DNA of 64,000 bases from Pelagibius litoralis (GCF_011683915.1 NZ_JAAQPH010000003.1:1-64000), one strand, 5' to 3'. Counted from the stretch's first letter, positions 35,697 to 45,534 are shown. Notes: generated from the letters alone by a model not told the origin. Translations and numbers: made by a program.

Positions 35697-37670
35697 TTAT
35701 TCCAGGTCGATGACGTAGATGGCAAAGCCCCCTTCGGCGTCGCCCAGCAGGGTAAAGCCCAGTTCTTCGGCAGCCTCCCGGGCAGCCGGGCTGGAGGTGA
35801 AGGTCACCTTGGCCTCGCCGCCGAGGGGCGCGAAGGACCAGTTGTTGTCCGCCGCCGGATTGATGGCCTTCTGGTCGAAGATGTAGTTGGCAAGGACCGT
35901 GCGGTTCTCGTCCGGGGCTTCAATGATGATGGAGGCGCCGTCCAGCCCTGGGAAGTTGCCACCACCCCCGGCACGGTAGTTGTTGGTGGCGACAAGGAAT
36001 TCCATCTCCTCCGTCACCGGTTTGTCTTCGAAGGTCAGCCCGACGATGCGGTGGTCCTGCGATACAATCTCGCCGTCCTTGTTATAGCGCGCCGGCTTGG
36101 TGACATCGATCTGGTAGGTCACACCGTCGATGACATCGAAGTTGTAGGACGGAAAGCTGGTGTTCACCAGTTCCTGCTCCCCGGCGGCGGTCGGATCGAT
36201 CCGGTTGAACTGTCCGGCGGACATCTCCAGCCACTCGCGCACCTCGGTCCCGTTCAGCTTCACGACACGCAGGGTGTTGGGATAGATATAGAGGTCGGCC
36301 ACATTCTTCAGGGCGATATCGCCCGGCTCCAGAACCGTGTAGTAATCGGCACCCTGGCGCCCGCCGGCCTTGAAGGGGGCGCCGGCGGAAAGGATCGGAA
36401 TGCCTTCGTATTCCGTCCCCTGAACGATCTTTTCGACGTACCATTTCTGGGCGTTGGTCACGATCTGTATGGAGGGGTCGTCCGCGACCAGGGCGAAGTA
36501 GGAGTTGATCGCCGCCGTGGTCTCCCCCACGCCTTCGTTCATATAGTCGATGGTCGCCTGATGTTCTTCGCGCACCGCATCGACGATCGCCTTGTCGGCC
36601 TCGACCAGGGGAATGCGCTTGCGGCCCTCGCGTTTGTAAATGGCGCGCAGCGAGCCCCGGCCATCGACCACGCTCCAGCGGCCATCGGCCACTTCGAGAT
36701 CGAGATCGACAACGCCGAGATGGGAGCCCCAGAATCCGGGCATCACGGCGGGCACGCCGTTGACGGTGCCTTTAGCGAGATCGGCATTCGGAAAGCCTTC
36801 GAACTTGGCGGAGGGAAACTCGGAATGCCCATGTCCGAAAAGGATGGCGTCGATCCCCTCCACTTCGGTCAGGTGGTAGACGGCATTCTCCGCCATGGCC
36901 TTGCGCGGGTTGGGCGAGATCGAGGAATGGGGCAAGGCAACAACGATATCGGCCCCGGCCGCCCGCATTTGCGGAATGTACTTCTCGGCAGAGTCGACAA
37001 TGTCTTCGACCCGCAGCCTGCCCTCCAGGTTGGTTTTGTCCCAGAGCATGATCTGCGGTGGCGTGAAACCGATGACGCCGACCTTGATGGCGTGACGGGC
37101 GCCGCCTTCGGCTTCCAGTTCCCGGTCCAGGATCAGATAGGGCGTGAAGAGGGGCTTGTCGTTATCCGGATCGCTGTCATCGTCCAGCAGATAGACATTG
37201 GAAAGTGTGTAGGGGAAGTCGGCGCCGGCGATCGTCTTCATCAGGAAGTCGAGGCCGTAGTTGAACTCGTGATTGCCGATGTTGCCGGCGTCGTAGTCCA
37301 GCAGGTTCATGGCCTTGTAGATCGGATGGGTCTCACCCGCTTTGAGGCCGCGGCGCTGGGCCATGTAATCGCCCAGGGGATTGCCCTGGATCAGGTCGCC
37401 GTTATCGAAGAACAGACTGTTCTTCACCTCCGCACGGGCGGCCTTCACCAGGCTGGATACCTTGGCCAGCCCGACGGTATCGGACTGGCTGTCACGATAG
37501 TAATCGTAGTCCACGATATGCATGTGGATGTCGGCGGTTTCCATCAGCCGCAGCTTCACCTTGTCGGCCGCTTCGGCAGCTCCAGCGGCGATGAGGGCGA
37601 AGCCGAGAAGCGCGAATACGGCGATGGGGGACGCGACGGCAGGGGATGCGGCGGGGGACATCGATTTCAT
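35697..37670 (-). CDS. cpdB: Periplasmic 2',3'-cyclic-nucleotide 2'-phosphodiesterase/3'-nucleotidase
   Basis: A 657-residue exported metallophosphoesterase. The signal peptide ends near GAAEAAD. The N-terminal calcineurin-like domain has metal motifs ETADIHMHI, DNGDLIQGN, GNIGNHEFNYG and FGHGHSEFPS. The C-terminal 5'-nucleotidase domain includes VTNAQKWY, ILSAGAPFKAGGRQG and the substrate-stacking region NTSFPSYNFDVIDGVTYQID. The ATG at 37670 with GGAG upstream is preferred over an open extension. It lies downstream of the DapA-like gene after a 178-base gap, so separate transcription is likely. Confidence 0.93.
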   Translation of the reverse strand: MKSMSPAASPAVASPIAVFALLGFALIAAGAAEAADKVKLRLMETADIHMHIVDYDYYRDSQSDTVGLAKVSSLVKAARAEVKNSLFFDNGDLIQGNPLGDYMAQRRGLKAGETHPIYKAMNLLDYDAGNIGNHEFNYGLDFLMKTIAGADFPYTLSNVYLLDDDSDPDNDKPLFTPYLILDRELEAEGGARHAIKVGVIGFTPPQIMLWDKTNLEGRLRVEDIVDSAEKYIPQMRAAGADIVVALPHSSISPNPRKAMAENAVYHLTEVEGIDAILFGHGHSEFPSAKFEGFPNADLAKGTVNGVPAVMPGFWGSHLGVVDLDLEVADGRWSVVDGRGSLRAIYKREGRKRIPLVEADKAIVDAVREEHQATIDYMNEGVGETTAAINSYFALVADDPSIQIVTNAQKWYVEKIVQGTEYEGIPILSAGAPFKAGGRQGADYYTVLEPGDIALKNVADLYIYPNTLRVVKLNGTEVREWLEMSAGQFNRIDPTAAGEQELVNTSFPSYNFDVIDGVTYQIDVTKPARYNKDGEIVSQDHRIVGLTFEDKPVTEEMEFLVATNNYRAGGGGNFPGLDGASIIIEAPDENRTVLANYIFDQKAINPAADNNWSFAPLGGEAKVTFTSSPAAREAAEELGFTLLGDAEGGFAIYVIDLE

Positions 37671-37848
37671 GCGCCTTACTCCGTTGGGGAACAGACGAGG
37701 ATGAGGAACAGGCGGACAGCCTAACCCGCATCGACGCAAGGCGCCAACCGCCGCAACCGCCATTGCTGCGCGGGCAGCCGCGGAAGCTCCCCTAAGATTT
37801 TGAAACCTGCTGCTCTTTCAGCGTTTTTCCTGAGCGGACCGAGATCCG

Positions 37849-38778
37849 TCAGGCGATCTCGTTCAGCCGCGCTGTCTGGCGGGCGATCAGGCTTTCCAGG
37901 TCGGCGATATCGGCGGCGCTCAGGCTGGGCCCGGGACGCCGCAGCTTGGGCTCAGCGATAATGCCGCGTTTCGCCAGCGTATATTTGCGCAGGGCAAGGC
38001 CCAGCCCGGGCTGCTGTTCATAGCGGGCGAGCGGCAGGTAGGCATCGAAGACATCGCGGGCGCGCTGCTCCTCTCCTGCGGTATGCAGGCGGCAGACCTC
38101 GATCATCATTTCCGGATAGGCGAAGCCGGTCATGGCGCCATCCGCCCCGCGCGCCAGTTCCTCGGGCAGGAACAGCCCGCCGTTGCCGCAGAGGATGGAG
38201 ATGCGCCGTGCGCCGCCGTCACTTGCTGCGCGCAGGGCGGCGATCTTGGCCAGGCCCGGCCAGTCCTCGTGCTTCAAGCAGACACAGCTCGGCAGCTCCT
38301 TCACGATGTTCAGGATCACCGGGACCGGCACCACGACATTGGTGACAAGGGGAAAATCCTGCAGCACGAAGGGTGTCGCATCGCCCAGCGTTTCGGCGAC
38401 CTGGCGGTAGTATCCCAGAATCTGGTCGTCCGAGCGCAGCGATGAGGGCGGTGCGACCATCACCCCGGTGGCGCCGTCGCCCATAACCATCTCGCTGAGC
38501 GCCCCCATCTGGGCAAAGCCCGGGGCGGAAACACCGACAATCACCGGAACCCGTTCCTTCACCCGCTCAAGAATCCGCTGCACGAAGGCGCGGGACTCTT
38601 CAAGGGTCAGCTTCGGGGCCTCACCCATCATGCCGAGCACAGTGAGCCCGTCCGCGCCCCGTTCAAGGAAGAAATCGACCATACGGTCGGTGCTCTCCAT
38701 GTCCACCGCCCCGTCCTTGGTGAAAGGCGTCGGCGCGATGACGTAGACGCCCCGCGCGGCTTCCGTGAACTCGGTCAT
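37849..38778 (-). CDS. DapA-family (dihydrodipicolinate synthase-like) aldolase/lyase
   Basis: A 309-residue TIM-barrel protein. The Schiff-base Lys is K169 in CVCLKHEDWPG, and the GxxGE motif is at 49-53 (GMMGE). The position that carries the catalytic Tyr in true DapA (YNxP) reads QDFP at 140-143. It is therefore unlikely to be lysine-biosynthetic DapA, and more likely a lyase or aldolase for another 2-oxo acid or its hydrated form. AGGAAACG precedes the ATG. It ends the ABC/amidohydrolase run, 42 bases after the amidohydrolase gene, which suggests it acts on a product of that catabolic pathway. Confidence 0.85.
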   Translation of the reverse strand: MTEFTEAARGVYVIAPTPFTKDGAVDMESTDRMVDFFLERGADGLTVLGMMGEAPKLTLEESRAFVQRILERVKERVPVIVGVSAPGFAQMGALSEMVMGDGATGVMVAPPSSLRSDDQILGYYRQVAETLGDATPFVLQDFPLVTNVVVPVPVILNIVKELPSCVCLKHEDWPGLAKIAALRAASDGGARRISILCGNGGLFLPEELARGADGAMTGFAYPEMMIEVCRLHTAGEEQRARDVFDAYLPLARYEQQPGLGLALRKYTLAKRGIIAEPKLRRPGPSLSAADIADLESLIARQTARLNEIA

Positions 38779-38820
38779 TTTAACGTTTCCTCATGCTATG
38801 GGACTTAGCAGCGTCATCGA

Positions 38821-40269
38821 TCAGCTATCCTGCAAGGATTGGCGGGCGCCGAAGAAGTCAGCCGGCATGCCGAGCAGGTCGTGTGCGCCGGTCCGCGCGA
38901 TCATCCGTTCGCATTCAAGCTGCGCGGCTTCGAGGACCGCTGTCTCGTCGACCTTCGCCGCACGGCGATTCTCCAGAACCACCTCGCCGTTGACGACAAC
39001 GCTGTGAACGTCATTGCCGTTGGCGAAACAGACAGCGCGGTAGGCAGGCATGTTAAGCGGATAAAGATGCGGGCGCGCCAGGTCGAGCAAGATCAGGTCC
39101 GCTTTCTTACCCGGTTCCAGGGAACCGATCTCGCTTTCCATGCCCAGGGCGCGGGCGGCATCGATGGTTGCCATCGCCAGTACCTGGCCCGGCGGCAGAA
39201 TGTCGGGATCGCGAAAGTGGGTGCGATGATAGTGCATGCATTGCTGCATGTGCCGAAACATATCCGCCGAACGATCCGGCGCGGTGGCGTCGGACCCCAG
39301 CGCGACGGTAACCCCGGCCGCCATCAACTCGGTCACGGGACAGCGGCCCATCACCGAGGCGATGGCGCTGGGGTTGTGGGCGATCCGGGTATCGGTTTCG
39401 GCGCAGAGCGCGATCTCCGTCTCGCTGAGATCGATGGCGTGACTCAACAGGGCATCGGGCCCGAGAATCCCCATTTCCTGGGCCCTGACGACCGAGCCGC
39501 GCCAATGGCCGTCCTGGGTGAAGACCGTCCCGGTGTCGCGCGACAGGCGGCGCACCCGACGGGTCTGCTCCATTGCCTCGCCTAACAGCGCAGGCCCGAG
39601 CTCACCGACATGCTCGTCGCGCAGCACGGGGGTCAGCAGGGCGATGGCGATGCGGCCCTCATGGCTGCCGTGCCAATCCGCGACCACACGCGCCGAGGTG
39701 GCGAGCTGGGTTTCGAAATCGATCTGTTTATCGTAGCGTTCATCGCCGTTCCAGTCGGCATAGAGACGCGGATGCGGCGGGCGTGTCGGGCCGATGGCCA
39801 GCACAGCGCGGATGCCGACCGCCAGCACGCCCTCGCAGTGCGCCGCCGCATGGGCCGGATCGTCGGAGCGCATGACCGTATCGCCACCGCCCAGCAGGGA
39901 AACGCCTGTGGTGACGCCGAAGCGCAGCCGCTCCAGCGCCGCCAGCTCGGCCTCGGCGCGCCAGAAGGCGGGCGTCGAGGCGGTGGTATAGACTTCCCCG
40001 CAGAGTTCCTCCCAGGCGCCGGGCCGGTTCGCCCCCATGGACTTAATGAGCCCGTGGCCGGCGTGGGCATGGACGTCGATCAACCCGGGCAGCACAAGCT
40101 TGCGCGCCGCATCGATTTTACGCGGCGCCGGGTGTGCAGCCAGAACCTCGGCCGTCGATCCCACGGCCACCACGCGGTCGCCGGCGATCGCCACCGCTCC
40201 GTCTTCGATGATCCGGCGGGCGGGATCCATGGGGATCACGGTGCCACCGAAGACGATCAGGTCAGCCAT
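38821..40269 (-). CDS. Amidohydrolase family protein (TRZ/ATZ, cytosine-deaminase-like)
   Basis: A 482-residue metal-dependent hydrolase. The N-terminal beta-sandwich is followed by the metal motif DVHAHAGHG, LSHAIDLSE and ALGSDATAPDRSADMF, the signature order of the TRZ/ATZ-SsnA deaminase branch. The C-terminal KADLILLDLARPHLYPLN returns to the sandwich. Likely reactions are deamination or dechlorination-type hydrolysis of an N-heterocycle or guanidine-like compound. The ATG at 40269 overlaps the upstream binding-protein gene by 8 bases, so translation is coupled. Its substrate is presumably what the operon's ABC transporter imports. Confidence 0.88.
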   Translation of the reverse strand: MADLIVFGGTVIPMDPARRIIEDGAVAIAGDRVVAVGSTAEVLAAHPAPRKIDAARKLVLPGLIDVHAHAGHGLIKSMGANRPGAWEELCGEVYTTASTPAFWRAEAELAALERLRFGVTTGVSLLGGGDTVMRSDDPAHAAAHCEGVLAVGIRAVLAIGPTRPPHPRLYADWNGDERYDKQIDFETQLATSARVVADWHGSHEGRIAIALLTPVLRDEHVGELGPALLGEAMEQTRRVRRLSRDTGTVFTQDGHWRGSVVRAQEMGILGPDALLSHAIDLSETEIALCAETDTRIAHNPSAIASVMGRCPVTELMAAGVTVALGSDATAPDRSADMFRHMQQCMHYHRTHFRDPDILPPGQVLAMATIDAARALGMESEIGSLEPGKKADLILLDLARPHLYPLNMPAYRAVCFANGNDVHSVVVNGEVVLENRRAAKVDETAVLEAAQLECERMIARTGAHDLLGMPADFFGARQSLQDS

Positions 40270-41695
40270 CGGTGGAGGCTCCGAAGCGGGGCAGGCTCCG
40301 CACGTCCAGCACGCCGTCGCGGCGCGTCCGCCAGTCCGGATGTGCACCTCTCAGCGCCACCCTGCGCAGATGGTTGTAGACAAAAAGCCAGGGCGGGTCG
40401 TCGCTGAGCAGCTGGTGACACTCACGAAAGATCTCCGCCCGCGCGGCATCATCGATCATGACCCGGGCGCTATCGATCAGCCTCTCGACCGCCGGGTTGG
40501 CATAGCCCAGCCACCAGGAGCCCTGAACGCGCGAATCGATCTTCTCGCAAAGCACCCGGAAGGTGCTGAGGGGACTGGAATCAAACACGCACATATCGGC
40601 GATTTCGCTGCGCCGAACGCGATGAGCATAGGCTTCACGGTCTTCATGAATCTTCACATTCAGGACGACGCCGAAGGATGCCAGCTGCGCCGCGATGGCG
40701 GCGGTCAGGGCTTCGGCCTCGTTGGGCAGGCTGGTCGGACAATCGACGTCGAGCATCAGCCCGCGCTCGACCCCGGCCTCCCTGAGCAGGGCACGCGCTT
40801 CGTCGGGGCGAGGCGCTGGCTGGCCCTCGGCCACGTAACCGCTATGGGCCGGGCTGAGAAACCCGTGCAACGCGGCGCCGGCCCCGCCCAGCACATCGGC
40901 AATCAAAGCATCACGATCCAGCGCCAGATTGAGCGCGCGGCGAATACGGCCGTCGCGCAGTGGGCCCGCCGCCGCGTTGAACAGATAGATGATGGTCGTC
41001 GGCGACAGGTAGGTCTGAGCCGTCGCTCCTGTGGGCTCGACGCCGAAAGGTAGCGTGTTGGCCACCTCGGTATCGCCGCCCTCCAGCGCCGCGAGACGAT
41101 CCTTCGCCGCGGAAACGCGCCGCCATTCGATCCCTTCATGGGCGGGCGGGCCGCCAAAGTGATCGGGATTGGCACGCGCCCGGAAATAGCCGTCGCCCGC
41201 GCGCTCGAAGATGTAGGGCCCGGTGCCGCAGGGCCGGGCCAGCGGATCGTCGAGCACCGAGGGCGCGACGATGTAGCCATAGACCAGCAGATCGAGAAGA
41301 TCGGCCATCGGCTCCGCCAGCACGATGCGGACGCTGGAGGGTGTCGGCGCTTCGAAGTTGGCCCCGGTCAGGTACTGCGAATAGACGCCCGGCGCACCGA
41401 GCGTCACCCCCATATCGGGCCGCGCCATACGCGCCAGCGAGGCGATGACCGCACCGGCGTCGAGCGGCGATCCGTCATGGAAGCGCACCCCTTCGCGCAG
41501 ATGAAACAGCCAAGAACGCCCCTTATCCGCGACCTCCCAGGCGCTCGCCAGCCCCGGCGCGAAACCTTCCGTTTCACCGCGCCGCACCAGGGCATCGTAA
41601 AGCGCCTCCAGCACCGTCAGCGTGTCGTTCACGTCGGTGCAGTTATGGGGGTCATCCAGGCTCAGCCGGGCCTGCGCGATCCGCGTATAACTCAT
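40262..41695 (-). CDS. SBP_bac_5-type solute-binding protein without signal peptide
   Basis: A 477-residue peptide/nickel-type binding protein. Family landmarks are VLEALYDALVRRGE near residue 30, WLFHLREGVRFHDGSPLDAGAV, GTGPYIFERAGDGYF and RRALNLALDRDALI. It starts at the ATG at 41695, which overlaps the ATPase stop by 4 bases, and binding-protein homology begins almost at once. No hydrophobic signal segment exists, and upstream in-frame sequence inside the ATPase gene does not supply one. It is the second binding protein of this operon. It may be cytosolic, or the gene may have lost its export signal. Confidence 0.85.
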   Translation of the reverse strand: MSYTRIAQARLSLDDPHNCTDVNDTLTVLEALYDALVRRGETEGFAPGLASAWEVADKGRSWLFHLREGVRFHDGSPLDAGAVIASLARMARPDMGVTLGAPGVYSQYLTGANFEAPTPSSVRIVLAEPMADLLDLLVYGYIVAPSVLDDPLARPCGTGPYIFERAGDGYFRARANPDHFGGPPAHEGIEWRRVSAAKDRLAALEGGDTEVANTLPFGVEPTGATAQTYLSPTTIIYLFNAAAGPLRDGRIRRALNLALDRDALIADVLGGAGAALHGFLSPAHSGYVAEGQPAPRPDEARALLREAGVERGLMLDVDCPTSLPNEAEALTAAIAAQLASFGVVLNVKIHEDREAYAHRVRRSEIADMCVFDSSPLSTFRVLCEKIDSRVQGSWWLGYANPAVERLIDSARVMIDDAARAEIFRECHQLLSDDPPWLFVYNHLRRVALRGAHPDWRTRRDGVLDVRSLPRFGASTDG

Positions 41696-42702
41696 CGGGA
41701 ATCCTCGTCCAGCAGGTGGCAGGCGACCTGATGGCCGCTCGCAGCCTCCTTCAGTACCGGCCGCTCCTGCGCGCAGCGCTCGAAGGCGAAAGGACAGCGG
41801 GTGCGAAAACAACAGCCGCTCGGCAAGTCAAAGGCGTTGGGCACCTCCCCCGTCAGCTCGATCTCCTCCTCGGCGTCGGGGTCCGGGTCGATGGCGGGCG
41901 CGGCGGACAGCAGTGCCCGGGTGTAGGGATGCTGCGGCGCATCGAAGAGCGCGTCGCGGGGCGCGGTTTCAACCATGAAGCCGAGATACATGACGCCGAT
42001 GCGGTCGCTGATATGGCGCACCACGGAGAGATCGTGGGTGATGAAGAGGTAGGACAGGCCGAACTCGTCGCGCAGATCCATCATCAGGTTGAGGATCTGC
42101 GCCTGGATCGAAACGTCCAGTGCCGAGACGGGCTCGTCCGCGATCACCAGTTGGGGGTTTACCGAAAGCGCCCTGGCAATGCCGATCCGCTGGCGCTGGC
42201 CACCGGAGAACTGGTGGGGATAGCGGTCGCCATGCTCCGGGCGCAGCCCGACACGGTCGAGCAGTTCCAGCGCCCGCTTCTCCACCGTCTTGTCGCCGGG
42301 CTCGGCGTGCTGGAGCATCGGCTCCATGATGATGTTGCGCACCCTCTGGCGCGGGTTGAGTGAGGCAAAGGGGTCCTGGAAGATCATCTGCAGCTTGCGC
42401 CGCACCGGCAGCATGCGGCGATAATCGTGCTGCGAGATATCCTCGCCATCGATCCGGATCGCACCGCCGGTCGGGCGATAGATGCGGGCGATGGTCTTGG
42501 CGACGGTGGACTTGCCGCATCCGCTTTCGCCGACCAGCCCCAGAACCTCGCCGCGCTGAATGGTGAAGCTGACGCCGTTGACCGCGTGAACGATGCGCCG
42601 CGCCATGGTCGGCAGGCCGTTTTCGAAGCGCAGGCGATCCAGCGGACCACCACTGACATCGAACCGCTGCTCAAGGTTCTCGACTTCGAGAAAAGCCGTC
42701 AT
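41692..42702 (-). CDS. ABC transporter ATP-binding protein (OppF/DppF type)
   Basis: A 336-residue ATPase of a peptide-type importer. Walker A is GESGCGKST, followed by the Q-loop FQDPFASLNPRQ, signature FSGGQRQRIGIARAL, Walker B LVIADEPVSALDVS and the H-loop FITHDLSVV. The C-terminal oligopeptide extension carries cysteines (GCCFRTRCPFAFERC) typical of the 4Fe-4S-like motif in this family. A stretch of about 15 residues between the first two strands (GGPLDRLRFENGLPTMARR) is longer than usual. ATGA overlaps join it to the preceding ATPase and the following binding protein. Confidence 0.92.
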   Translation of the reverse strand: MTAFLEVENLEQRFDVSGGPLDRLRFENGLPTMARRIVHAVNGVSFTIQRGEVLGLVGESGCGKSTVAKTIARIYRPTGGAIRIDGEDISQHDYRRMLPVRRKLQMIFQDPFASLNPRQRVRNIIMEPMLQHAEPGDKTVEKRALELLDRVGLRPEHGDRYPHQFSGGQRQRIGIARALSVNPQLVIADEPVSALDVSIQAQILNLMMDLRDEFGLSYLFITHDLSVVRHISDRIGVMYLGFMVETAPRDALFDAPQHPYTRALLSAAPAIDPDPDAEEEIELTGEVPNAFDLPSGCCFRTRCPFAFERCAQERPVLKEAASGHQVACHLLDEDSR

Positions 42703-43691
42703 GCTTCGGTCCCCTCTTCCAGAGGAAAGTGGCAAGCAACCGAGCGCCCCGCCCCGAGGGCGCGCTGCTGCGGCTCCTCCTCCGCGCAGCGGGCCTGCGC
42801 GAAGGGACAGCGTTCCCGGAAGTTGCAGCCCTTGGGCAGGTTGCGCACATCGGGCACCGCGCCGGGGATCTGGGTCAGCCGCGCCTGACGGCCATGCAGC
42901 TTGGGGATCGAGCCGAGCAGCCCTTGCGTATAGGGATGCGCCGGCTTGCGGATCAGCGCCTCTTTCGGACCCTGTTCCACCACGCGGCCGCAATAAAGCA
43001 CGACAATCTGATCGGCCATCTGCGAGACAACGGCCAGGTCGTGGGTGATGAGGATCATCGAGGCATCGCGCTCACGCACCTGGCGGCGCATCAGCTTCAG
43101 GATCTGCGATTGGATCGTCACATCCAGCGCAGTGGTCGGCTCATCGGCGATGATGAGGCGCGGCCCGGCGATCATCGCAATGGCAATGACGACGCGCTGG
43201 CGCATGCCGCCGGAGAACTGGTGCGGATAGTTCTTCAGGCGGCGCTCGGCTTCGGAAATGCCGACATCGTTCAGCATCTCGATGCAGCGCGCCCGCCGCG
43301 CCCGGCCGTCCAGGTCGCTGTGCAGCCGCAGCATCTCGTCCATCTGTTGCCCGATGGTCTGCAGCGGGTTCAGCGAAGTCATCGGGTCCTGGAACACCAT
43401 GGCGATCTCGCGGCCGCGAATGCGCTGTAGCTCGCTTTCGGACTTTCCGGCCAAGTCATCGCCGTCGAAGAGGATCTCTCCACCGTCAACTTTTCCCGGG
43501 CTGTCGATCAGGCCGAGGATCGAGAAGCCGATCACCGACTTGCCGCCGCCGCTTTCGCCGACCAGACCCAGAATTTCGCCGCGCCCCACCGTGAAGCTGA
43601 CGCCATCGACCGCGTTCACCACGCCCGCGAAGGTGTAGAAGCGGGTCTCAAGCCCACGCACATCCAGCAGGGGTTGGCCGGCGGCGCTCAT
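42699..43691 (-). CDS. ABC transporter ATP-binding protein (OppD/DppD type)
   Basis: 330 residues. Walker [11 protein letters not shown]-loop [13 protein letters not shown], signature [15 protein letters not shown], Walker [15 protein letters not shown] and H-loop LITHDLAVV are all present. The C-terminal extension has the usual cysteine cluster ([15 protein letters not shown]). It pairs with the OppF-type ATPase to power import. The start at 43691 overlaps the permease stop by four bases (ATGA). The frame is open further upstream, but that is permease coding sequence. Confidence 0.92.
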   Translation of the reverse strand: MSAAGQPLLDVRGLETRFYTFAGVVNAVDGVSFTVGRGEILGLVGESGGGKSVIGFSILGLIDSPGKVDGGEILFDGDDLAGKSESELQRIRGREIAMVFQDPMTSLNPLQTIGQQMDEMLRLHSDLDGRARRARCIEMLNDVGISEAERRLKNYPHQFSGGMRQRVVIAIAMIAGPRLIIADEPTTALDVTIQSQILKLMRRQVRERDASMILITHDLAVVSQMADQIVVLYCGRVVEQGPKEALIRKPAHPYTQGLLGSIPKLHGRQARLTQIPGAVPDVRNLPKGCNFRERCPFAQARCAEEEPQQRALGAGRSVACHFPLEEGTEA

Positions 43692-44572
43692 TTCAGCCTC
43701 GGATTCAGTTCGTCGCGCAGGAAGTCGCCAAACAGATTTATGCCGAAGACCAGAATCATGATCGCCAGGCCGGGAAAGGCCGAGGTCCACCAAAGGCCGC
43801 TGAACAGCACGTCAAAACCGTTCTTCACCAGCAGGCCGAGCGAGGGCTGGGTGATCGGCACGCCGACGCCGAGAAAGCTGAGCGACGCCTCGATCAGCAC
43901 GAAGGTGCCGACCTGGATGGTGGCAATGACGATCAGCGGGGTCAGCACGTTCGGCAGGACGTGCTTCAGGATGATCTTGCGGTCGGGCAATCCGGCGACA
44001 CGCGCCGCCTGAACATATTCTTTCTCGATCTCGCTGAGGGTCGAGCCGCGCACGGTGCGGGCATAGACCACCCAGCCGACCGCCGTCAGGGCGATCAACA
44101 CCTTGTCGATACCGGTGCCCACGGCGGACATCAGGAACAGGGCAATGAGGATCGAGGGGAAGGAAAGCTGGATATCGGCAACCCGCATGATGAAGGAGTC
44201 GACCGCGCCACGGTAGAACCCGGCAAGCAGACCGAGCGCCGTGCCGATGAAGCAGGAACACAGCATCGCCACCACGCCGATCATGACAGAGATGCGTGCG
44301 CCATAGACGATGCTGGCCAGCATGTCGCGGCCCTGCCCGTCGGTGCCCAGCGGATAGCGCGGATCGCCACCGGGCAGCCAGGCCGGCGGCTTGAAACTGT
44401 CCAGCAGTTCCAACGACGCGATGTCATGGGGGTTCTGCGCCACCAGCCAGGGCCCGAAGGCTACGTAGACGGCGAACAGCAGCATCAGCGCGCTGCCGAT
44501 AATCGCCGAGGCGCTACGGCGGTAGTTGAAGAAGAATTCCGACTTTAGAAAACCCTGCATCCGGCGCCTCAT
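43688..44572 (-). CDS. ABC transporter permease (OppC/DppC type)
   Basis: A 294-residue inner-membrane subunit. An N-terminal membrane helix (about 17-38) is followed by a periplasmic segment with YPLGTDGQGRDMLASIVYGARISVMIG, the characteristic OppC start of the core domain. The EAA-loop is YVQAARVAGLPDRKIILKHVLPNV. The start at 44572 (MRRRMQGF) overlaps the OppB-type stop by four bases. It forms the heterodimeric channel with the preceding permease. Confidence 0.92.
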   Translation of the reverse strand: MRRRMQGFLKSEFFFNYRRSASAIIGSALMLLFAVYVAFGPWLVAQNPHDIASLELLDSFKPPAWLPGGDPRYPLGTDGQGRDMLASIVYGARISVMIGVVAMLCSCFIGTALGLLAGFYRGAVDSFIMRVADIQLSFPSILIALFLMSAVGTGIDKVLIALTAVGWVVYARTVRGSTLSEIEKEYVQAARVAGLPDRKIILKHVLPNVLTPLIVIATIQVGTFVLIEASLSFLGVGVPITQPSLGLLVKNGFDVLFSGLWWTSAFPGLAIMILVFGINLFGDFLRDELNPRLK

Positions 44573-45534
44573 TTCAACGTGATGCGGGGATCGATCAGCG
44601 TATAGAGCAGATCGACCAGGAAATTGATGACCACGAAGATCAGCGCCACCAGCATCAGATAGACCACGATAACCGGCCGGTCGGCGCGATAGATCGAGTC
44701 GATCAACAGCTTGCCCATCCCCGGCCAGGAAAAGATCGTCTCGGTAATCGTGGCAAAAGCGATCAGGTCGCCGAGCTGCAGCCCGAAGATCGTCACCACC
44801 GGGATCAGCGCATTCTTCAGCCCGTGGCGGTAGAGAACGTCGCGCGGCGCAGCGCCCTTGGCGCGGGCGAATTTCATGTAGTCCTGGCGTCCCACCTCCA
44901 TCATCCCGGCGCGGGTGATGCGCAGAATGATCGCCATGGTCGCCAGCGACAGTGTGAACGCCGGCAGGATAATGTGCTGCCAGCCGTCGGCGGTCAGCAG
45001 GCTGAGACGCATGCCCAGGAACGCGACGGTATCGCCGCGCCCGGACGAGGGAAACAGGCCCCACTGCACCGCCAGCAGATAGATCAGCATCATCCCGACC
45101 CAGAAGCCGGGCAGCGATATGCCGAGCAGCGAGCCGGCCATGATGATCCTGCTGATCCGGCTTTCCGGATGGGCGCCGGCATAGACGCCCAGCGGGATAG
45201 AGACGGCAACCGCGAGGACCATCGCCACCGCCACCATCTCGACGGTGGCGGGCATACGCTCCAGGATCAGATCAAGCGCCGGCTGGCGAAACACGTAGGA
45301 ACGCCCGAAGTCACCCTCGACAAGGCTGGCCAGAAATTTCGCGTACTGGACGAACAGCGATTGATCGAGGCCCAGTATGCGGCGGGCCTGGGCGATCTCT
45401 GCGTCGGTCGCATCAATCGGCACCACCATAAAGACGGGGTCGCCGGTGAAGCTCATCATCAGGAAGACGATGACCGAGACGATCCAAAGAACGATGGTCA
45501 TCTGGATCAAGCGTTTCAGCAGATAACCGATCAT
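44569..45534 (-). CDS. ABC transporter permease (OppB/DppB type)
   Basis: A 321-residue inner-membrane subunit with about six helices. It begins with the conserved LLKRLIQMTIVLWIVSVIVFLMM. The EAA-loop is YMKFARAKGAAPRDVLYRHGLKNALIPVV. It follows the exported binding-protein gene by 91 bases and is coupled to the OppC-type permease. The ribosome-binding site is weak. Confidence 0.92.
   Translation of the reverse strand: MIGYLLKRLIQMTIVLWIVSVIVFLMMSFTGDPVFMVVPIDATDAEIAQARRILGLDQSLFVQYAKFLASLVEGDFGRSYVFRQPALDLILERMPATVEMVAVAMVLAVAVSIPLGVYAGAHPESRISRIIMAGSLLGISLPGFWVGMMLIYLLAVQWGLFPSSGRGDTVAFLGMRLSLLTADGWQHIILPAFTLSLATMAIILRITRAGMMEVGRQDYMKFARAKGAAPRDVLYRHGLKNALIPVVTIFGLQLGDLIAFATITETIFSWPGMGKLLIDSIYRADRPVIVVYLMLVALIFVVINFLVDLLYTLIDPRITLK

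Noticed and set aside
35496-37724. A 742-residue open frame on the plus strand opposite cpdB
   Set aside because: High-GC antisense shadow. The minus strand encodes a complete CpdB with all metal motifs, and the plus translation has no recognisable domain.
40270-40347. Upstream extension of the amidohydrolase start
   Set aside because: The extension has no family similarity; homology starts exactly at MADLIVFGG, and the 8-base overlap with the preceding gene fits the operon.
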